Under the pieces are notes generated by a model. The model saw only the letters and a program-made list of their open reading frames with translations, was not told where the DNA came from and ran no database searches. A program made the translations under genes and the position numbers. Of a stretch of 58,670 bases of DNA, positions 1-8,359 are shown one piece after another (the first letter of the stretch is position 1; the number at the start of each line of letters is the position of its first letter). The DNA is from Elusimicrobia bacterium GWA2_62_23. GTDB taxonomy: Bacteria; Elusimicrobiota; Elusimicrobia; Elusimicrobiales; UBA9959. Location: NCBI GenBank assembly GCA_001799635.1, contig MGTV01000017.1:1-58670 (forward strand), written 5' to 3'.

Positions 1-88
1 TAGTTCTGATGAACCGCCGTATACCGAACGGTACGTACGGTGGTGTGGGAGGACGGCGGGTGAACTAATCACCCGCCTCCTACCCGAT
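1..88 (+). mobile_element. 3' end of a group II intron (domains V and VI)
   Basis: Bases 13-44 fold as group II domain V: a nine-pair lower stem (13-21 with 36-44), a two-base bulge CG at 34-35 on the 3' side, a four-pair upper stem and a tetraloop at 26-29. The segment GCCGTATAC facing GTACGTACGG is the conserved domain V core, preceded by a CGC catalytic triad. Domain VI follows: 55-63 pairs with 69-77, and a lower stem 47-53 pairs with 78-85 around an unpaired A at 82. That A is the branch point, seven bases from a 3' end at CCGAT (88), which fits the AY rule. The 5' part and any reverse transcriptase lie outside the window. The class is uncertain (bacterial C-like is my best guess). Confidence 0.82.
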
Positions 89-869
89 TGGTATGCGCGC
101 GCGCCAGGGTAAGGCGCAGGGTCTCTTTTTCCAGGTCGGCCAGCGAGTCGTAGCCGAGCAGCAGCAGCGGCCGCCCGGCCAGCATGGCCCGCAGGCCGGC
201 GTTCTTGAAGGCTTGCGGCGCGAAAGCGGCGAGCTCGCCGCAGAGCACCCTGAAGTTCACCTGGCTGGAGTAGGTCTTTTTTTCTTTCAGGCCGGAAAAA
301 TCCAGGTCGTCCGAGGCCAGGCGCAGCCGGGCGCGGCCGCCGTTCAGCACCACGTCCATGTAGAAGGAGAGCTCCGAACTCTTCACGTCCTTCTTTACCT
401 CGCGGCTCTTGCCCAGGCCTATGGGCAGGCCGGTGACGGCCATTATCCCCAGGCGCATGGCTTTGGCCCCGGCCGACGGGCCTTCGGAGGCGGTTACGGT
501 GCGAAAAAATTCCTCTTTAATGGGCGCGGCGGCCAGTACCGAGAGATCGTCGGGCGAGCAGGAGACGGGCCCGGCCTCGCAAGAAAAAACTGCGGCGCCG
601 TTCTCTATGACCACTTTTTTTACGGGGACCGGCACGGGCAGGGGGGGCGGGGCGTCGGCCAGTTTTATTACCGGCACCGCGAAAACGGCGCATTGCTCTT
701 CTAGAGCGGCGGCGGCAGCGTCGTCCAGGCCGGCGCCGAGCAGGCCCCAGCAGCGTCGGGCGGCCAGCGCCGCTGTGTCGGGGTCGGTCTTGACGGCAGC
801 GCCCAGCACCCGGGCCAGCACCTGCACGGGAGGCAGCTCTTCTCCCGCGGTGAATATGAGACCGGGCAT
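69..869 (-). CDS. Hypothetical protein, C-terminus formed by the intron end
   Basis: A 266-residue protein that I do not recognise. No signal peptide or membrane segment is evident. There is an Ala-rich N-terminal third, a Pro/Val-rich linker near residues 72-84 and a more conserved-looking C-terminal half containing VTGLPIGLG and LLLLGYDSLADLEKETLRL. Its last six or so codons and its stop lie inside domain VI of the group II intron (bases up to 88). The present C-terminus, RVGGG, is therefore intron-encoded, and the original gene may have been longer. It diverges from the NfeD-type gene at 932, with about 60 bases between the two starts. The ATG at 869 lacks a clear ribosome site, so a start further in is possible. 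Confidence 0.6.
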   Translation of the reverse strand: MPGLIFTAGEELPPVQVLARVLGAAVKTDPDTAALAARRCWGLLGAGLDDAAAAALEEQCAVFAVPVIKLADAPPPLPVPVPVKKVVIENGAAVFSCEAGPVSCSPDDLSVLAAAPIKEEFFRTVTASEGPSAGAKAMRLGIMAVTGLPIGLGKSREVKKDVKSSELSFYMDVVLNGGRARLRLASDDLDFSGLKEKKTYSSQVNFRVLCGELAAFAPQAFKNAGLRAMLAGRPLLLLGYDSLADLEKETLRLTLARAHTNRVGGG

Positions 870-876
870 GGCCTTA

Positions 877-905
877 TTCTAACAAATAGGCCAACTATGT
901 ATAAT
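877..905 (+). promoter_or_regulatory. Probable promoter of the NfeD-type gene
   Basis: A consensus -10 TATAAT lies at 900-905, with a weak -35 (TTCTAA, 877-882) at 17-base spacing. Transcription would begin near 912, leaving a short leader with GGAG at 921-924, seven bases before the ATG at 932. An upstream in-frame ATG at 911 sits almost at the start point and is the alternative start. Confidence 0.55.
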
Positions 906-931
906 GGAAGATGGAAGACAGGAGAATCCCT

Positions 932-2278
932 ATGACCAAACATATTTTCTGCGCCGCGCTCACGCTGGGCCTCGCCCTGCCGGCCGCCGCCAAACCGGCG
1001 GCCAAGGCCGCCGCGCCGGTTTACCAGGTAAAGAAGGTGCTGGTGGCGCCCTATTCCGGCGTCATCACCCCGGCCGCGGCCGAGTTCGTATCCAACGCGG
1101 TGGACAAGCTCAACGCCCCCGAAGGCGCCGACCTGCTGGTGATAGCTTTGGATACGCCCGGCGGCCTGGATTCCTCCATGCGCGTCATCATAAAGGCCAT
1201 GCTGGCCTCCAAGAAGCCGGTGGCTGTTTACGTTTCCCCGCAGGGCGCGCGCGCGGCTTCGGCCGGCGTGTTCATTTCCATGGCGTCGCCGCTGGTGGGC
1301 ATGGCGCCCGGCACCAACATAGGCGCCGCGCACCCGGTAATGCTGGGCGGCGGCTCGCCGCTGGGCGGGCTGGGCGGCAAGGACGAGAAAAAGAGAGAAA
1401 AAGAGCCCATGGAAGAGAAGGTGCTCAACGACGCGTCCGCCTACATGGAGTCCATAGCGCAGAAGACCGGGCGCAACGTGGCGTGGGCCATCAAGTCGGT
1501 CACCGAGAGCAAGTCCATCCCGGCGGAGGAAGCCGTTAAGACCGGCGTGGTGGATTTTGTGGCTGCCGACCTGCCGGAATTTTTGGCCAAGGCGGACGGT
1601 TTCAAGGCGGGGGACTTCGGCAAGCTCGTCACCGCCGGCGCCTCGGTGGAATATTTCCGCCAGACCCGCCGTCAGAAGTTCCTGGCCACCATCACCGACC
1701 CCAACATAGCCATGATCCTTATGAGCCTGGGCGCGGCCGGCCTGTTCATAGAACTTTACAACCCCGGGCTCATCCTGCCCGGCGTGGTGGGGGCCATGTC
1801 GCTCGTCATGGCGTTCTACTCTTTCCAGACGCTGTCGGCCAATTTCGCCGGCGTGGCGCTGATAATGCTCGGCTTCCTGTTCTTCATCGCCGAGATCAAG
1901 GTGGTGAGTTACGGCCTGCTGACGCTGGGCGGGTCCGTGTCCATATTGCTGGGCGCGCTGATGCTGTTCAACCAGCCGTCCATCGGAGGGTTGAGCGTCT
2001 CTATGAGCATGATACTTTCGACCATAATCGGCTTGATCGCGGTGGTGGCGGCGCTGGCCTGGGTAGTGGCCAGGGCGCAGCTGCGCACGGTGGTGACCGG
2101 CATCGAGAGCCTTAAGGACAAGCGCGGCCTGGCCAAGACCGACCTGAAGCCCAAGGGCCGGGTGCTGGTGGCGGGGGAGCTGTGGGAGGCCGAGAGCGTC
2201 TCCGGCGACATTCCCGCCGGCGCCGAGATAACGGTGACCGAAGTGACCGGGTTCCGCGTGCTGGTGAAAAAGGCCTGA
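932..2278 (+). CDS. NfeD-family membrane-bound serine protease (ClpP class)
   Basis: About 448 residues. Residues 1-20 form a signal peptide. A ClpP/SppA-type protease domain spans roughly 30-230, with the nucleophile motif GARAASAG (Ser110) and a likely catalytic Lys163 in KVLNDASAY. The motif PGTNIGAAHP is typical of long NfeD proteins. Several membrane helices follow (about 255-390), then a C-terminal OB-fold NfeD domain. Family members are membrane proteases thought to cleave hydrophobic segments of stomatin-like partners. No stomatin gene is visible here. The start at 932 is chosen for its GGAG site and the signal peptide directly after it; 911 is an in-frame alternative. The stop overlaps the next ATG (TGATG), so the two genes are translationally coupled. 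Confidence 0.9.
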   Translation: MTKHIFCAALTLGLALPAAAKPAAKAAAPVYQVKKVLVAPYSGVITPAAAEFVSNAVDKLNAPEGADLLVIALDTPGGLDSSMRVIIKAMLASKKPVAVYVSPQGARAASAGVFISMASPLVGMAPGTNIGAAHPVMLGGGSPLGGLGGKDEKKREKEPMEEKVLNDASAYMESIAQKTGRNVAWAIKSVTESKSIPAEEAVKTGVVDFVAADLPEFLAKADGFKAGDFGKLVTAGASVEYFRQTRRQKFLATITDPNIAMILMSLGAAGLFIELYNPGLILPGVVGAMSLVMAFYSFQTLSANFAGVALIMLGFLFFIAEIKVVSYGLLTLGGSVSILLGALMLFNQPSIGGLSVSMSMILSTIIGLIAVVAALAWVVARAQLRTVVTGIESLKDKRGLAKTDLKPKGRVLVAGELWEAESVSGDIPAGAEITVTEVTGFRVLVKKA

Positions 2279-2490
2279 TGAAGGACCGGCTGGTGGCCGA
2301 CTGGCAGGCCGAGATCATAGCCGACTGCGTGCACCGCCTGGGGCGCAAGCTGACCCCCAAGGAAGAATTTTTCGTCCGTTCCTGCGAAGGGCTGCTGGCC
2401 CTGGAATCCACCCACGACATGGTAAAGGGCCTCATAGGCCCCGCCCTGGAAAAATACCTCGCCTCGCCCCCGGCGAGGAAGCCTAATTAA
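2278..2490 (+). CDS. Small hypothetical protein coupled to the NfeD-type gene
   Basis: Seventy residues, starting at the ATG that overlaps the preceding stop. It is mainly helical and charged, with no membrane segment or signal peptide. Sequence features include LTPKEEFFVRSCEGLLALES and a Pro/Arg tail. I do not recognise it. The overlap with the NfeD-type gene suggests co-translation and perhaps a cytoplasmic accessory role, but that rests on position only. Confidence 0.65.
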   Translation: MKDRLVADWQAEIIADCVHRLGRKLTPKEEFFVRSCEGLLALESTHDMVKGLIGPALEKYLASPPARKPN

Positions 2491-2512
2491 TTTATAATTT
2501 CATTCGGGGAAG

Positions 2513-2541
2513 TTGAATTGCGGGCCCCTCTATGTCATAAT
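2513..2541 (+). promoter_or_regulatory. Sigma-70 type promoter of clpC
   Basis: TTGAAT (2513-2518) and CATAAT (2536-2541) are separated by 17 bases. The resulting leader of about 70 bases ends in a strong GGAGG at 2608-2612, seven bases before the clpC ATG. Confidence 0.7.
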
Positions 2542-2619
2542 ATATATTCGGCGAGGAGTGTATTCGCCGCCGTTTTCGCTCGTGTTTAGACGATTTGCAT
2601 CACATACGGAGGAACTTAC

Positions 2620-5097
2620 ATGGGAACAAGATTTACCGACAGGGCGCAGCGGGTGATACTCATAGCCCAGGAAGAGGCCAAACGCCTTAACCACGACTAC
2701 GTCGGCACCGAGCATATCCTGCTCGGGCTCATAGCCCTCTCCGAGGGCGTGGCCAGCCAGGTCTTCCAGAACCTGGGCATAGACCTGCGCAAGGTCCGCG
2801 CCGAGATCGAGAAGATAGTGGGCACCGGCGACAACATGATGCTGCTGGGCGAGATCCCCTTCACCCCGCGCGCCAAGAAGGTGCTGGAATACGCGGTGGA
2901 AGAAGCCCAGCACATGAGCCACTCCTACATAGGCACCGAGCACATCCTGCTGGGCCTCATCCGCGAGGAAGAAGGCGTGGCCGCCCGCGTGCTGGAGAAC
3001 CTGGGCCTCAAGCTCGAGACCGTGCGCGAGGAAGTGCTGAGCATCCTCGGCGAGATGGAGCAGAAGGATTCCCCCAAGGAAGCGCAGGCCCCCGAGGCCA
3101 AGAGCCGCTCCCACTCCGGCGCCAAGAGCAAGACCAAGACCCCCATCCTCGACGAATTCGCGCGCGACATGACCCAGATGGCCAAGGAAGGCAAACTGGA
3201 CCCCGTCATAGGCCGCGCCAACGAGATAGACCGCCTCATCCAGGTGCTCGGCCGCCGCACCAAGAACAACCCGGTGCTGGTGGGCGAGCCCGGCGTGGGT
3301 AAGACCGCCATAGTGGAAGGCCTGGCGCAGAAGATAGCCGCCGGCGAGATCTCCGACACGCTGCTGGGCAAGCGCCTGCTCTCCCTTGACCTCGCGTCCA
3401 TCGTGGCCGGCACCAAGTACCGCGGCGAGTTCGAGCAGCGTCTCAAGGGCATCATCGAGGAGATCCGCAAGGCCAAGAACTCCATCATCATGTTCATAGA
3501 CGAGCTGCACACCGTCATAGGGGCCGGCGCCGCCGAAGGCGCCATAGACGCCTCCAACATGCTCAAGCCCGCGCTCGCGCGCGGCGAGCTGCAGTGCATA
3601 GGCGCCACCACCTTCGACGAGTACCGCAAGCACATCGAGCACGACCCCGCCCTGGAGCGCCGCTTCCAGCCGGTGGTGGTGGAGCCCCCGAGCATCGAGG
3701 AGACCATTGAGATCCTCAAGGGCCTGCAGGACAAGTACGAGAGCCACCACAAGTGCAAGTACACCGACCCGGCCATCTTCGCCGCGGCCCAGCTGTCCGA
3801 CAAATATATCACCGACCGCGCCCTGCCCGACAAGGCCATTGACCTGCTCGACGAGGCCGGCTCCCGCGCCCGCCTGAAGCTGAGCGTGGCGCCGCCGGAG
3901 TTCAAGGAGAAGGAGGCCGAGATAGAAGAGGCCTCCAAGAACAAGAACGCCGCCATCTACGGCCAGGAGTACGAAAAGGCCGCCAAGCTGCGCGACCGCG
4001 AGAAGGAACTGAAGAAGGCCCTGGAAGACTCCCGCAAGAAGTGGCGCGAAGGCCGCGACAAGGTTTTTCCGGAGGTCACCGAAGAAGATATAGCGCAGAT
4101 AGCCTCCAAGTGGACCGGCATCCCGGTCACCCGCATGACCGAGACCGAGACGCAGAAGCTGCAGCACATGGAAGGCGAGCTGCACAAGCGCCTCATAGGC
4201 CAGGACGAGGCCGTGAAGATAGTTTCCCAGGCCATCAAGCGCAGCCGCACCGGCATGAAGGACCCCAAGCGGCCCATCGGTAATTTCATCTTCCTGGGCC
4301 CGACGGGCGTGGGCAAGACGGAGCTGGCGCGCGTGCTGGCGGACTTCCTGTTCGGCAACGAAGAGGCCATGGTGCGCATAGACATGAGCGAGTACATGGA
4401 GAAGTTCTCCGTGAGCCGCCTCATAGGCGCGCCCCCCGGCTACGTGGGCTACGAGGAAGGCGGCAAGCTCACCGAGCTGGTGCGCCGCAAGCCGTATTCC
4501 GTGGTGGTGCTCGACGAGATAGAGAAGGCCCACCCCGACGTGTTCAATATCCTGCTGCAGATCATGGACGAGGGCGTGCTCTCGGACAGCCTGGGCCACA
4601 AGGTGAGCTTCAAGAACTCCATCCTCATTATGACCTCCAACGTGGGCGCCCGCCTGATCAGCAAGGGCAAGACGCTGGGCTTCATGCCCACCGAGGACAA
4701 GGAAAAGGATTACAAGGAAATGAAGGACACGGTGATGGACGAGGTGAAACGCGTCTTTAACCCGGAGTTCATCAACCGCATAGACGAGGTCATAGTGTTC
4801 CGCCCGCTCACCGAGGTGGACACCGAGAAGATCCTGGAGCTGAGCCTGGTGAAGGTCACCAGGAAGCTCGACGACAAGGGCGTGAAGTTCGATATCACGC
4901 AGGCCGCCAAGACCTTCCTGGTCAAAAAAGGCTTCGACCCCAATTACGGCGCCCGCCCGCTGCTGCGCACCGTGCAGAAGTACCTGGAGGACCCCATGGC
5001 CGAGTTCCTCCTCAACAGCACCATGAAGAAGGGCGACGTGCTGAAAGTGGACTACAAGGGCGAAGGCGACGCGCTGGACCTGAAAGTCAAGGCGTAG
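2620..5097 (+). CDS. clpC: ClpC-type AAA+ ATPase, unfoldase of the Clp protease
   Basis: 825 residues, normal for ClpC. The double Clp N-domain covers 1-150. The first AAA+ module has Walker A GEPGVGKT (222-229). A middle domain follows, with a UVR-like segment around 445-470 (EYEKAAKLRDREKELKK) that marks ClpC rather than ClpB or ClpA. The second AAA+ module has Walker A GPTGVGKT (560-567), then a D2-small domain. The ATPase unfolds substrates and feeds them to ClpP, which is not encoded here. No mcsA, mcsB or ctsR neighbours are present, unlike in Firmicutes. It has its own promoter and a strong ribosome site. Confidence 0.96.
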   Translation: MGTRFTDRAQRVILIAQEEAKRLNHDYVGTEHILLGLIALSEGVASQVFQNLGIDLRKVRAEIEKIVGTGDNMMLLGEIPFTPRAKKVLEYAVEEAQHMSHSYIGTEHILLGLIREEEGVAARVLENLGLKLETVREEVLSILGEMEQKDSPKEAQAPEAKSRSHSGAKSKTKTPILDEFARDMTQMAKEGKLDPVIGRANEIDRLIQVLGRRTKNNPVLVGEPGVGKTAIVEGLAQKIAAGEISDTLLGKRLLSLDLASIVAGTKYRGEFEQRLKGIIEEIRKAKNSIIMFIDELHTVIGAGAAEGAIDASNMLKPALARGELQCIGATTFDEYRKHIEHDPALERRFQPVVVEPPSIEETIEILKGLQDKYESHHKCKYTDPAIFAAAQLSDKYITDRALPDKAIDLLDEAGSRARLKLSVAPPEFKEKEAEIEEASKNKNAAIYGQEYEKAAKLRDREKELKKALEDSRKKWREGRDKVFPEVTEEDIAQIASKWTGIPVTRMTETETQKLQHMEGELHKRLIGQDEAVKIVSQAIKRSRTGMKDPKRPIGNFIFLGPTGVGKTELARVLADFLFGNEEAMVRIDMSEYMEKFSVSRLIGAPPGYVGYEEGGKLTELVRRKPYSVVVLDEIEKAHPDVFNILLQIMDEGVLSDSLGHKVSFKNSILIMTSNVGARLISKGKTLGFMPTEDKEKDYKEMKDTVMDEVKRVFNPEFINRIDEVIVFRPLTEVDTEKILELSLVKVTRKLDDKGVKFDITQAAKTFLVKKGFDPNYGARPLLRTVQKYLEDPMAEFLLNSTMKKGDVLKVDYKGEGDALDLKVKA

Positions 5098-5137
5098 GCC
5101 GCCGGGGCCCCGCGGCCCCGCCCCATGGAGTGACCGC

Positions 5138-6181
5138 TTGCACCAGCACCATCAGCACCGCCACTACAGCGTTCCCGCCGCGCCGGCCCCAGGGCCGGCG
5201 GGCGGCGGCGTGCCCGGGCTCTTTAAAAAATTCCTGCTCGCCCTGCTGCTCGTGGGCGGCGGTTTCGCCTTCTACTACATGGCGGTGAACCTGAAGTTCC
5301 TGCTGGAGCCCTCTATAGACAGCGCCAAGACGGTGGAGTCGCCCATCCGCGAAGAGGAATGGGCCGGCATGGTGGACGAACTGGGCAAAACTTCCGTGGC
5401 TTACCGAGGCCGGGTGGGCATCTACCTCAAAGACCTGCACACCGGCAAGACCTGGGAGTACAACGCGGACCGGCTTTTCCCGTCGGCCAGCCTCATCAAG
5501 GTGCCCATCATGGCGGCGGTGTTCGAGAAGATCAAGCTGGGCTCCATTACGCTGGACACGCAGATAAAGCTCACCCGCAAGGGGCGGGTGGGCGGTTCGG
5601 GTTCTTTGAAATGGGTGCGCGAGGGCACGAGCCTCTCGGTGATGGAGATCATCTACAAGATGATCACCGAGAGCGACAATACCGCCACCAAGATGCTCAT
5701 AGATTACGTGGGCATGGATTACCTGGCCATGACCTTCGCCAGGCTGGGGCTGGAGCACACCAACATTACCCCGGAAGGCATGAGCCTGACCTCCGGCCGG
5801 GTGAAGAACGAGAATTTTACCACCGCCAGGGAGATGGCCGGCCTGATGGAGAGGATCTACCAGGGGGAACTGGTGAACCGGGATGCCAGCGAGTTCATGC
5901 TGGACGTGCTCAAGCACACCAAGAGCCGCAGCCGCCTGCGCAAAGGCCTGCCGCTCGGCTGGGAGATAGGCCACAAGACGGGGCTGCTGCGTAAGTCCTG
6001 CCACGACGTGGGAATAGTGTTCTCGCCGCGGGGCGATTTCGTGATAGCGGTGCTGACCTCCAACGTGCCGGATTACCGCAGCGCCAAGAATTTCATAGCC
6101 CGGGTGGCCAAATTGACTTACAGGTACTATAAGATAGACTCCGAGTACGCCGGTTCCGCCGAGGCTGGCAGGGCCGGATGA
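5138..6181 (+). CDS. Membrane-anchored serine hydrolase of class A beta-lactamase fold
   Basis: 347 residues starting at TTG, with GGAG at 5127-5130 seven bases upstream. The next Met lies after the membrane helix, so TTG is needed. The N-terminus is His-rich (HQHHQHRHY), followed by one membrane helix (about 30-50) and a periplasmic hydrolase domain. All three active-site motifs of the beta-lactamase/D,D-peptidase superfamily are present: SASLIK (SxxK), SDN in TESDNTA, and KTG in GHKTGLL. It may be a penicillin-interacting enzyme or a cell-wall carboxypeptidase. A true beta-lactamase is less likely, because it is anchored and sits among housekeeping genes. Its stop overlaps the next start. 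Confidence 0.82.
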   Translation: MHQHHQHRHYSVPAAPAPGPAGGGVPGLFKKFLLALLLVGGGFAFYYMAVNLKFLLEPSIDSAKTVESPIREEEWAGMVDELGKTSVAYRGRVGIYLKDLHTGKTWEYNADRLFPSASLIKVPIMAAVFEKIKLGSITLDTQIKLTRKGRVGGSGSLKWVREGTSLSVMEIIYKMITESDNTATKMLIDYVGMDYLAMTFARLGLEHTNITPEGMSLTSGRVKNENFTTAREMAGLMERIYQGELVNRDASEFMLDVLKHTKSRSRLRKGLPLGWEIGHKTGLLRKSCHDVGIVFSPRGDFVIAVLTSNVPDYRSAKNFIARVAKLTYRYYKIDSEYAGSAEAGRAG

Positions 6182-6537
6182 GGCGCGGCGCCAAGCCGCA
6201 GCCGCCGCGCCCGTCGCGGCGCTTCACCCGCCTGGTGCTGCTGCTGCGCCTGGCCTGGCTGGTCCCGGTGACCCTGATAGGGCTGCATTACTTCCTGAAG
6301 AACCTGCACCAGTTGTCCCGGGAGATGTACCTGCACCACGAGTCGTGGTCGGCGCTGACGGGCCCCATAACGGGGGCGGTTTCCGGAGGCGCGCTGCTTT
6401 TTTTCGTCTGGCGGATTTGGAAGAAGACCTGGCTGATAATAACGGACAGGCTTTACCCTGAGAGCTCGGCCCTGGCCTGGCAGATAGTGTGGATAGTCCT
6501 GCTGCTCCTGTTGCCGTACTGGATATACCGTGGATAA
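6178..6537 (+). CDS. Small membrane protein, unknown function
   Basis: 119 residues. An Arg-rich cytoplasmic N-terminus is followed by probable membrane helices near 19-41, 60-80 and 96-116, the last ending in LLLLPYWIYRG. The ATG overlaps the stop of the serine hydrolase by four bases, and its own end overlaps the GTG of the next gene by eight, so it is embedded in a coupled operon. I do not recognise a family. Confidence 0.68.
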   Translation: MRRGAKPQPPRPSRRFTRLVLLLRLAWLVPVTLIGLHYFLKNLHQLSREMYLHHESWSALTGPITGAVSGGALLFFVWRIWKKTWLIITDRLYPESSALAWQIVWIVLLLLLPYWIYRG

Positions 6538-8359
6538 CAAAAAATTGGAACTCCTGGCCCCGGCCAAAGACCTGCGCACCGGGATGGACGCCATAGACTG
6601 CGGCGCCGACGCCGTTTACATAGGCGCCGAGCGCTTCGGCGCGCGCGTGTCCGCCGGCAACAGCATGCAGGACATAGAGAAACTGGCCAAGTACGCCCAC
6701 CGCTACCGCGCCAAACTGTACGCGGCCATGAACACCATAGTGTCCGACGAGGAGCTGCCGCGCGCCCGCCGCATGGTGCAGCAGCTCTGGGACTGCGGCG
6801 CCGACGCAGCCATAATCCAGGACCTGGGCCTGGTGGAAGCCGGCCTGCCGCCCATCCCGCTCATCGCCAGCACGCAGATGGACAATTCCACGCCCGAGAA
6901 GGTGCTGTTCCTGGAGAAAGCCGGGTTCAAGCGCGTGATCCTGGCGCGCGAGCTGACGCTGGAGCAGATCAAGGCCATAAGGGCCAAGACCGCCGTGGAG
7001 CTGGAATATTTCGTGCACGGCGCCCTGTGCGTGAGCTGCAGCGGGCGCTGCTACCTCTCCTATTTCATAGGCGGCCGCAGCGGCAACCGCGGCGAATGCG
7101 CCCAACCCTGCCGCAAACTCTACACGCTCAAAGACGGCGCCGGCGAGACCATCTCCTCCGGCAAGCACCTGCTGTCCCTGAAGGACCTCAACCTGTCGCG
7201 CCGCCTGGGCAACCTGGCCGCGGCCGGCATCACCTCCTTCAAGATAGAAGGCCGCCTGAAGGACCGCGACTACGTGCGCAACGTGACGGCCGCCTACCGC
7301 CGGGAAATAGACAAGCTCATAGAGAAGAAGGGCTACGAGCGCGCCTCCATAGGCAAGAGCTTCGCCGGGTTCGAGCCGGACCTCAACAAGACCTTCAACC
7401 GCGGCTATACCGAATATTTCCTGGACGGCAACCCCGTCAACGTGGCCTCGCCGGACACGCCCAAGTTCGTGGGCGAGGCGCTGGGGCCGGCCACCGAGGT
7501 GAAGAACGGCTCCTTCCGCCTGCGCGAGGCGGCCAAGCTCCACCCGGGCGACGGCATTTCCTATTTCGACCGGCACGGCGTGCTGGCGGGGTCGCTGGTG
7601 AACGGGGTGCTGGACGGCCGCGTGCGCGCCGACAACCTCAAGGGCATGGACAACGGCACCCAGATCTACCGCAACCTGGACAAGCACTTCCTGCGGTCCA
7701 TAGAACTGGGCGCTCCGAAGCGCCGCTTCGCCCTGCGCATGGAGTTCTCCGATTATTCCGGCGGCTTCGAGCTGAAGGTGTCCGACGAGCGCGGCGGCGA
7801 GGCCGCGGTTAAGCTGCGCGGCGTAAAGAACAAGGCCGAAAAGCCCGAGCAGGCCCTGGAGACCATAAAGAAGCAGCTCTCCAAGCTGGGCGAGACCGAT
7901 TATTATCTGGCCGGACTGGAGCTGAAGCTCTCCAAACCGTATTTCATCCCCGTGGGCGCCCTGAACGACCTGCGCCGCGACGCGCTGGCCGCGCTGGAGA
8001 ACGCCCTGCCGCCGCTCCCCGAGCGCGAGCAGGTGAAACTGGAGCGCACCAGCCACCCCTACCCCGAAGAGAGCCTGCCTTTCAGCGCCAACGTGTTCAA
8101 CGCCGCGGCCGCCGCCTTCTACCGGCGCCACGGCGTGAAAGAGATAGCTATGGCCGCCGAAGGCGGGGCGGACCTGGCCGGCAAGCCGCTGATGACCACC
8201 AAGTTCTGCCTGCGCCGCCAGCTCGGCCTGTGCAAGAAGGGCCGTGACGTGGAGCCGCTGTTCCTGGAAGACGCCGAGGGCCGGCGTTTCAAGCTGGAAT
8301 TCGACTGCGCCAGGTGCGAGATGAAGGTTTACTTCGACAAGAAGGCGGTCGGGGAGTGA
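6530..8359 (+). CDS. U32 family protein, RlhA-like (23S rRNA hydroxylation)
   Basis: 609 residues from a GTG start. The N-terminal half is the U32 TIM-barrel-like domain (LELLAPAKD, DAVYIGAERFGAR). The cysteine cluster C167, C170, C174, C190 and C194, in FVHGALCVSCSGRCYLS followed by CAQPC, matches the Fe-S cysteines of tRNA/rRNA hydroxylation proteins such as TrhP and RlhA. The long C-terminal half resembles the extra domain of RlhA, which hydroxylates a cytidine of 23S rRNA, so RlhA is the closer relative by length. These proteins were formerly annotated as collagenase-like peptidases; protease activity is doubtful. It shares an overlapping stop/start with the following lipoprotein gene. 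Confidence 0.87.
   Translation: MDNKKLELLAPAKDLRTGMDAIDCGADAVYIGAERFGARVSAGNSMQDIEKLAKYAHRYRAKLYAAMNTIVSDEELPRARRMVQQLWDCGADAAIIQDLGLVEAGLPPIPLIASTQMDNSTPEKVLFLEKAGFKRVILARELTLEQIKAIRAKTAVELEYFVHGALCVSCSGRCYLSYFIGGRSGNRGECAQPCRKLYTLKDGAGETISSGKHLLSLKDLNLSRRLGNLAAAGITSFKIEGRLKDRDYVRNVTAAYRREIDKLIEKKGYERASIGKSFAGFEPDLNKTFNRGYTEYFLDGNPVNVASPDTPKFVGEALGPATEVKNGSFRLREAAKLHPGDGISYFDRHGVLAGSLVNGVLDGRVRADNLKGMDNGTQIYRNLDKHFLRSIELGAPKRRFALRMEFSDYSGGFELKVSDERGGEAAVKLRGVKNKAEKPEQALETIKKQLSKLGETDYYLAGLELKLSKPYFIPVGALNDLRRDALAALENALPPLPEREQVKLERTSHPYPEESLPFSANVFNAAAAAFYRRHGVKEIAMAAEGGADLAGKPLMTTKFCLRRQLGLCKKGRDVEPLFLEDAEGRRFKLEFDCARCEMKVYFDKKAVGE

Noticed and set aside
2530-4599. 689-residue minus-strand frame opposite clpC
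   Set aside because: Antisense shadow of a highly conserved ATPase gene.
5138-6181. True beta-lactamase resistance gene
   Set aside because: The SxxK, SDN and KTG motifs are shared with cell-wall peptidases. The membrane anchor, His-rich tail and housekeeping operon argue against a dedicated resistance enzyme.
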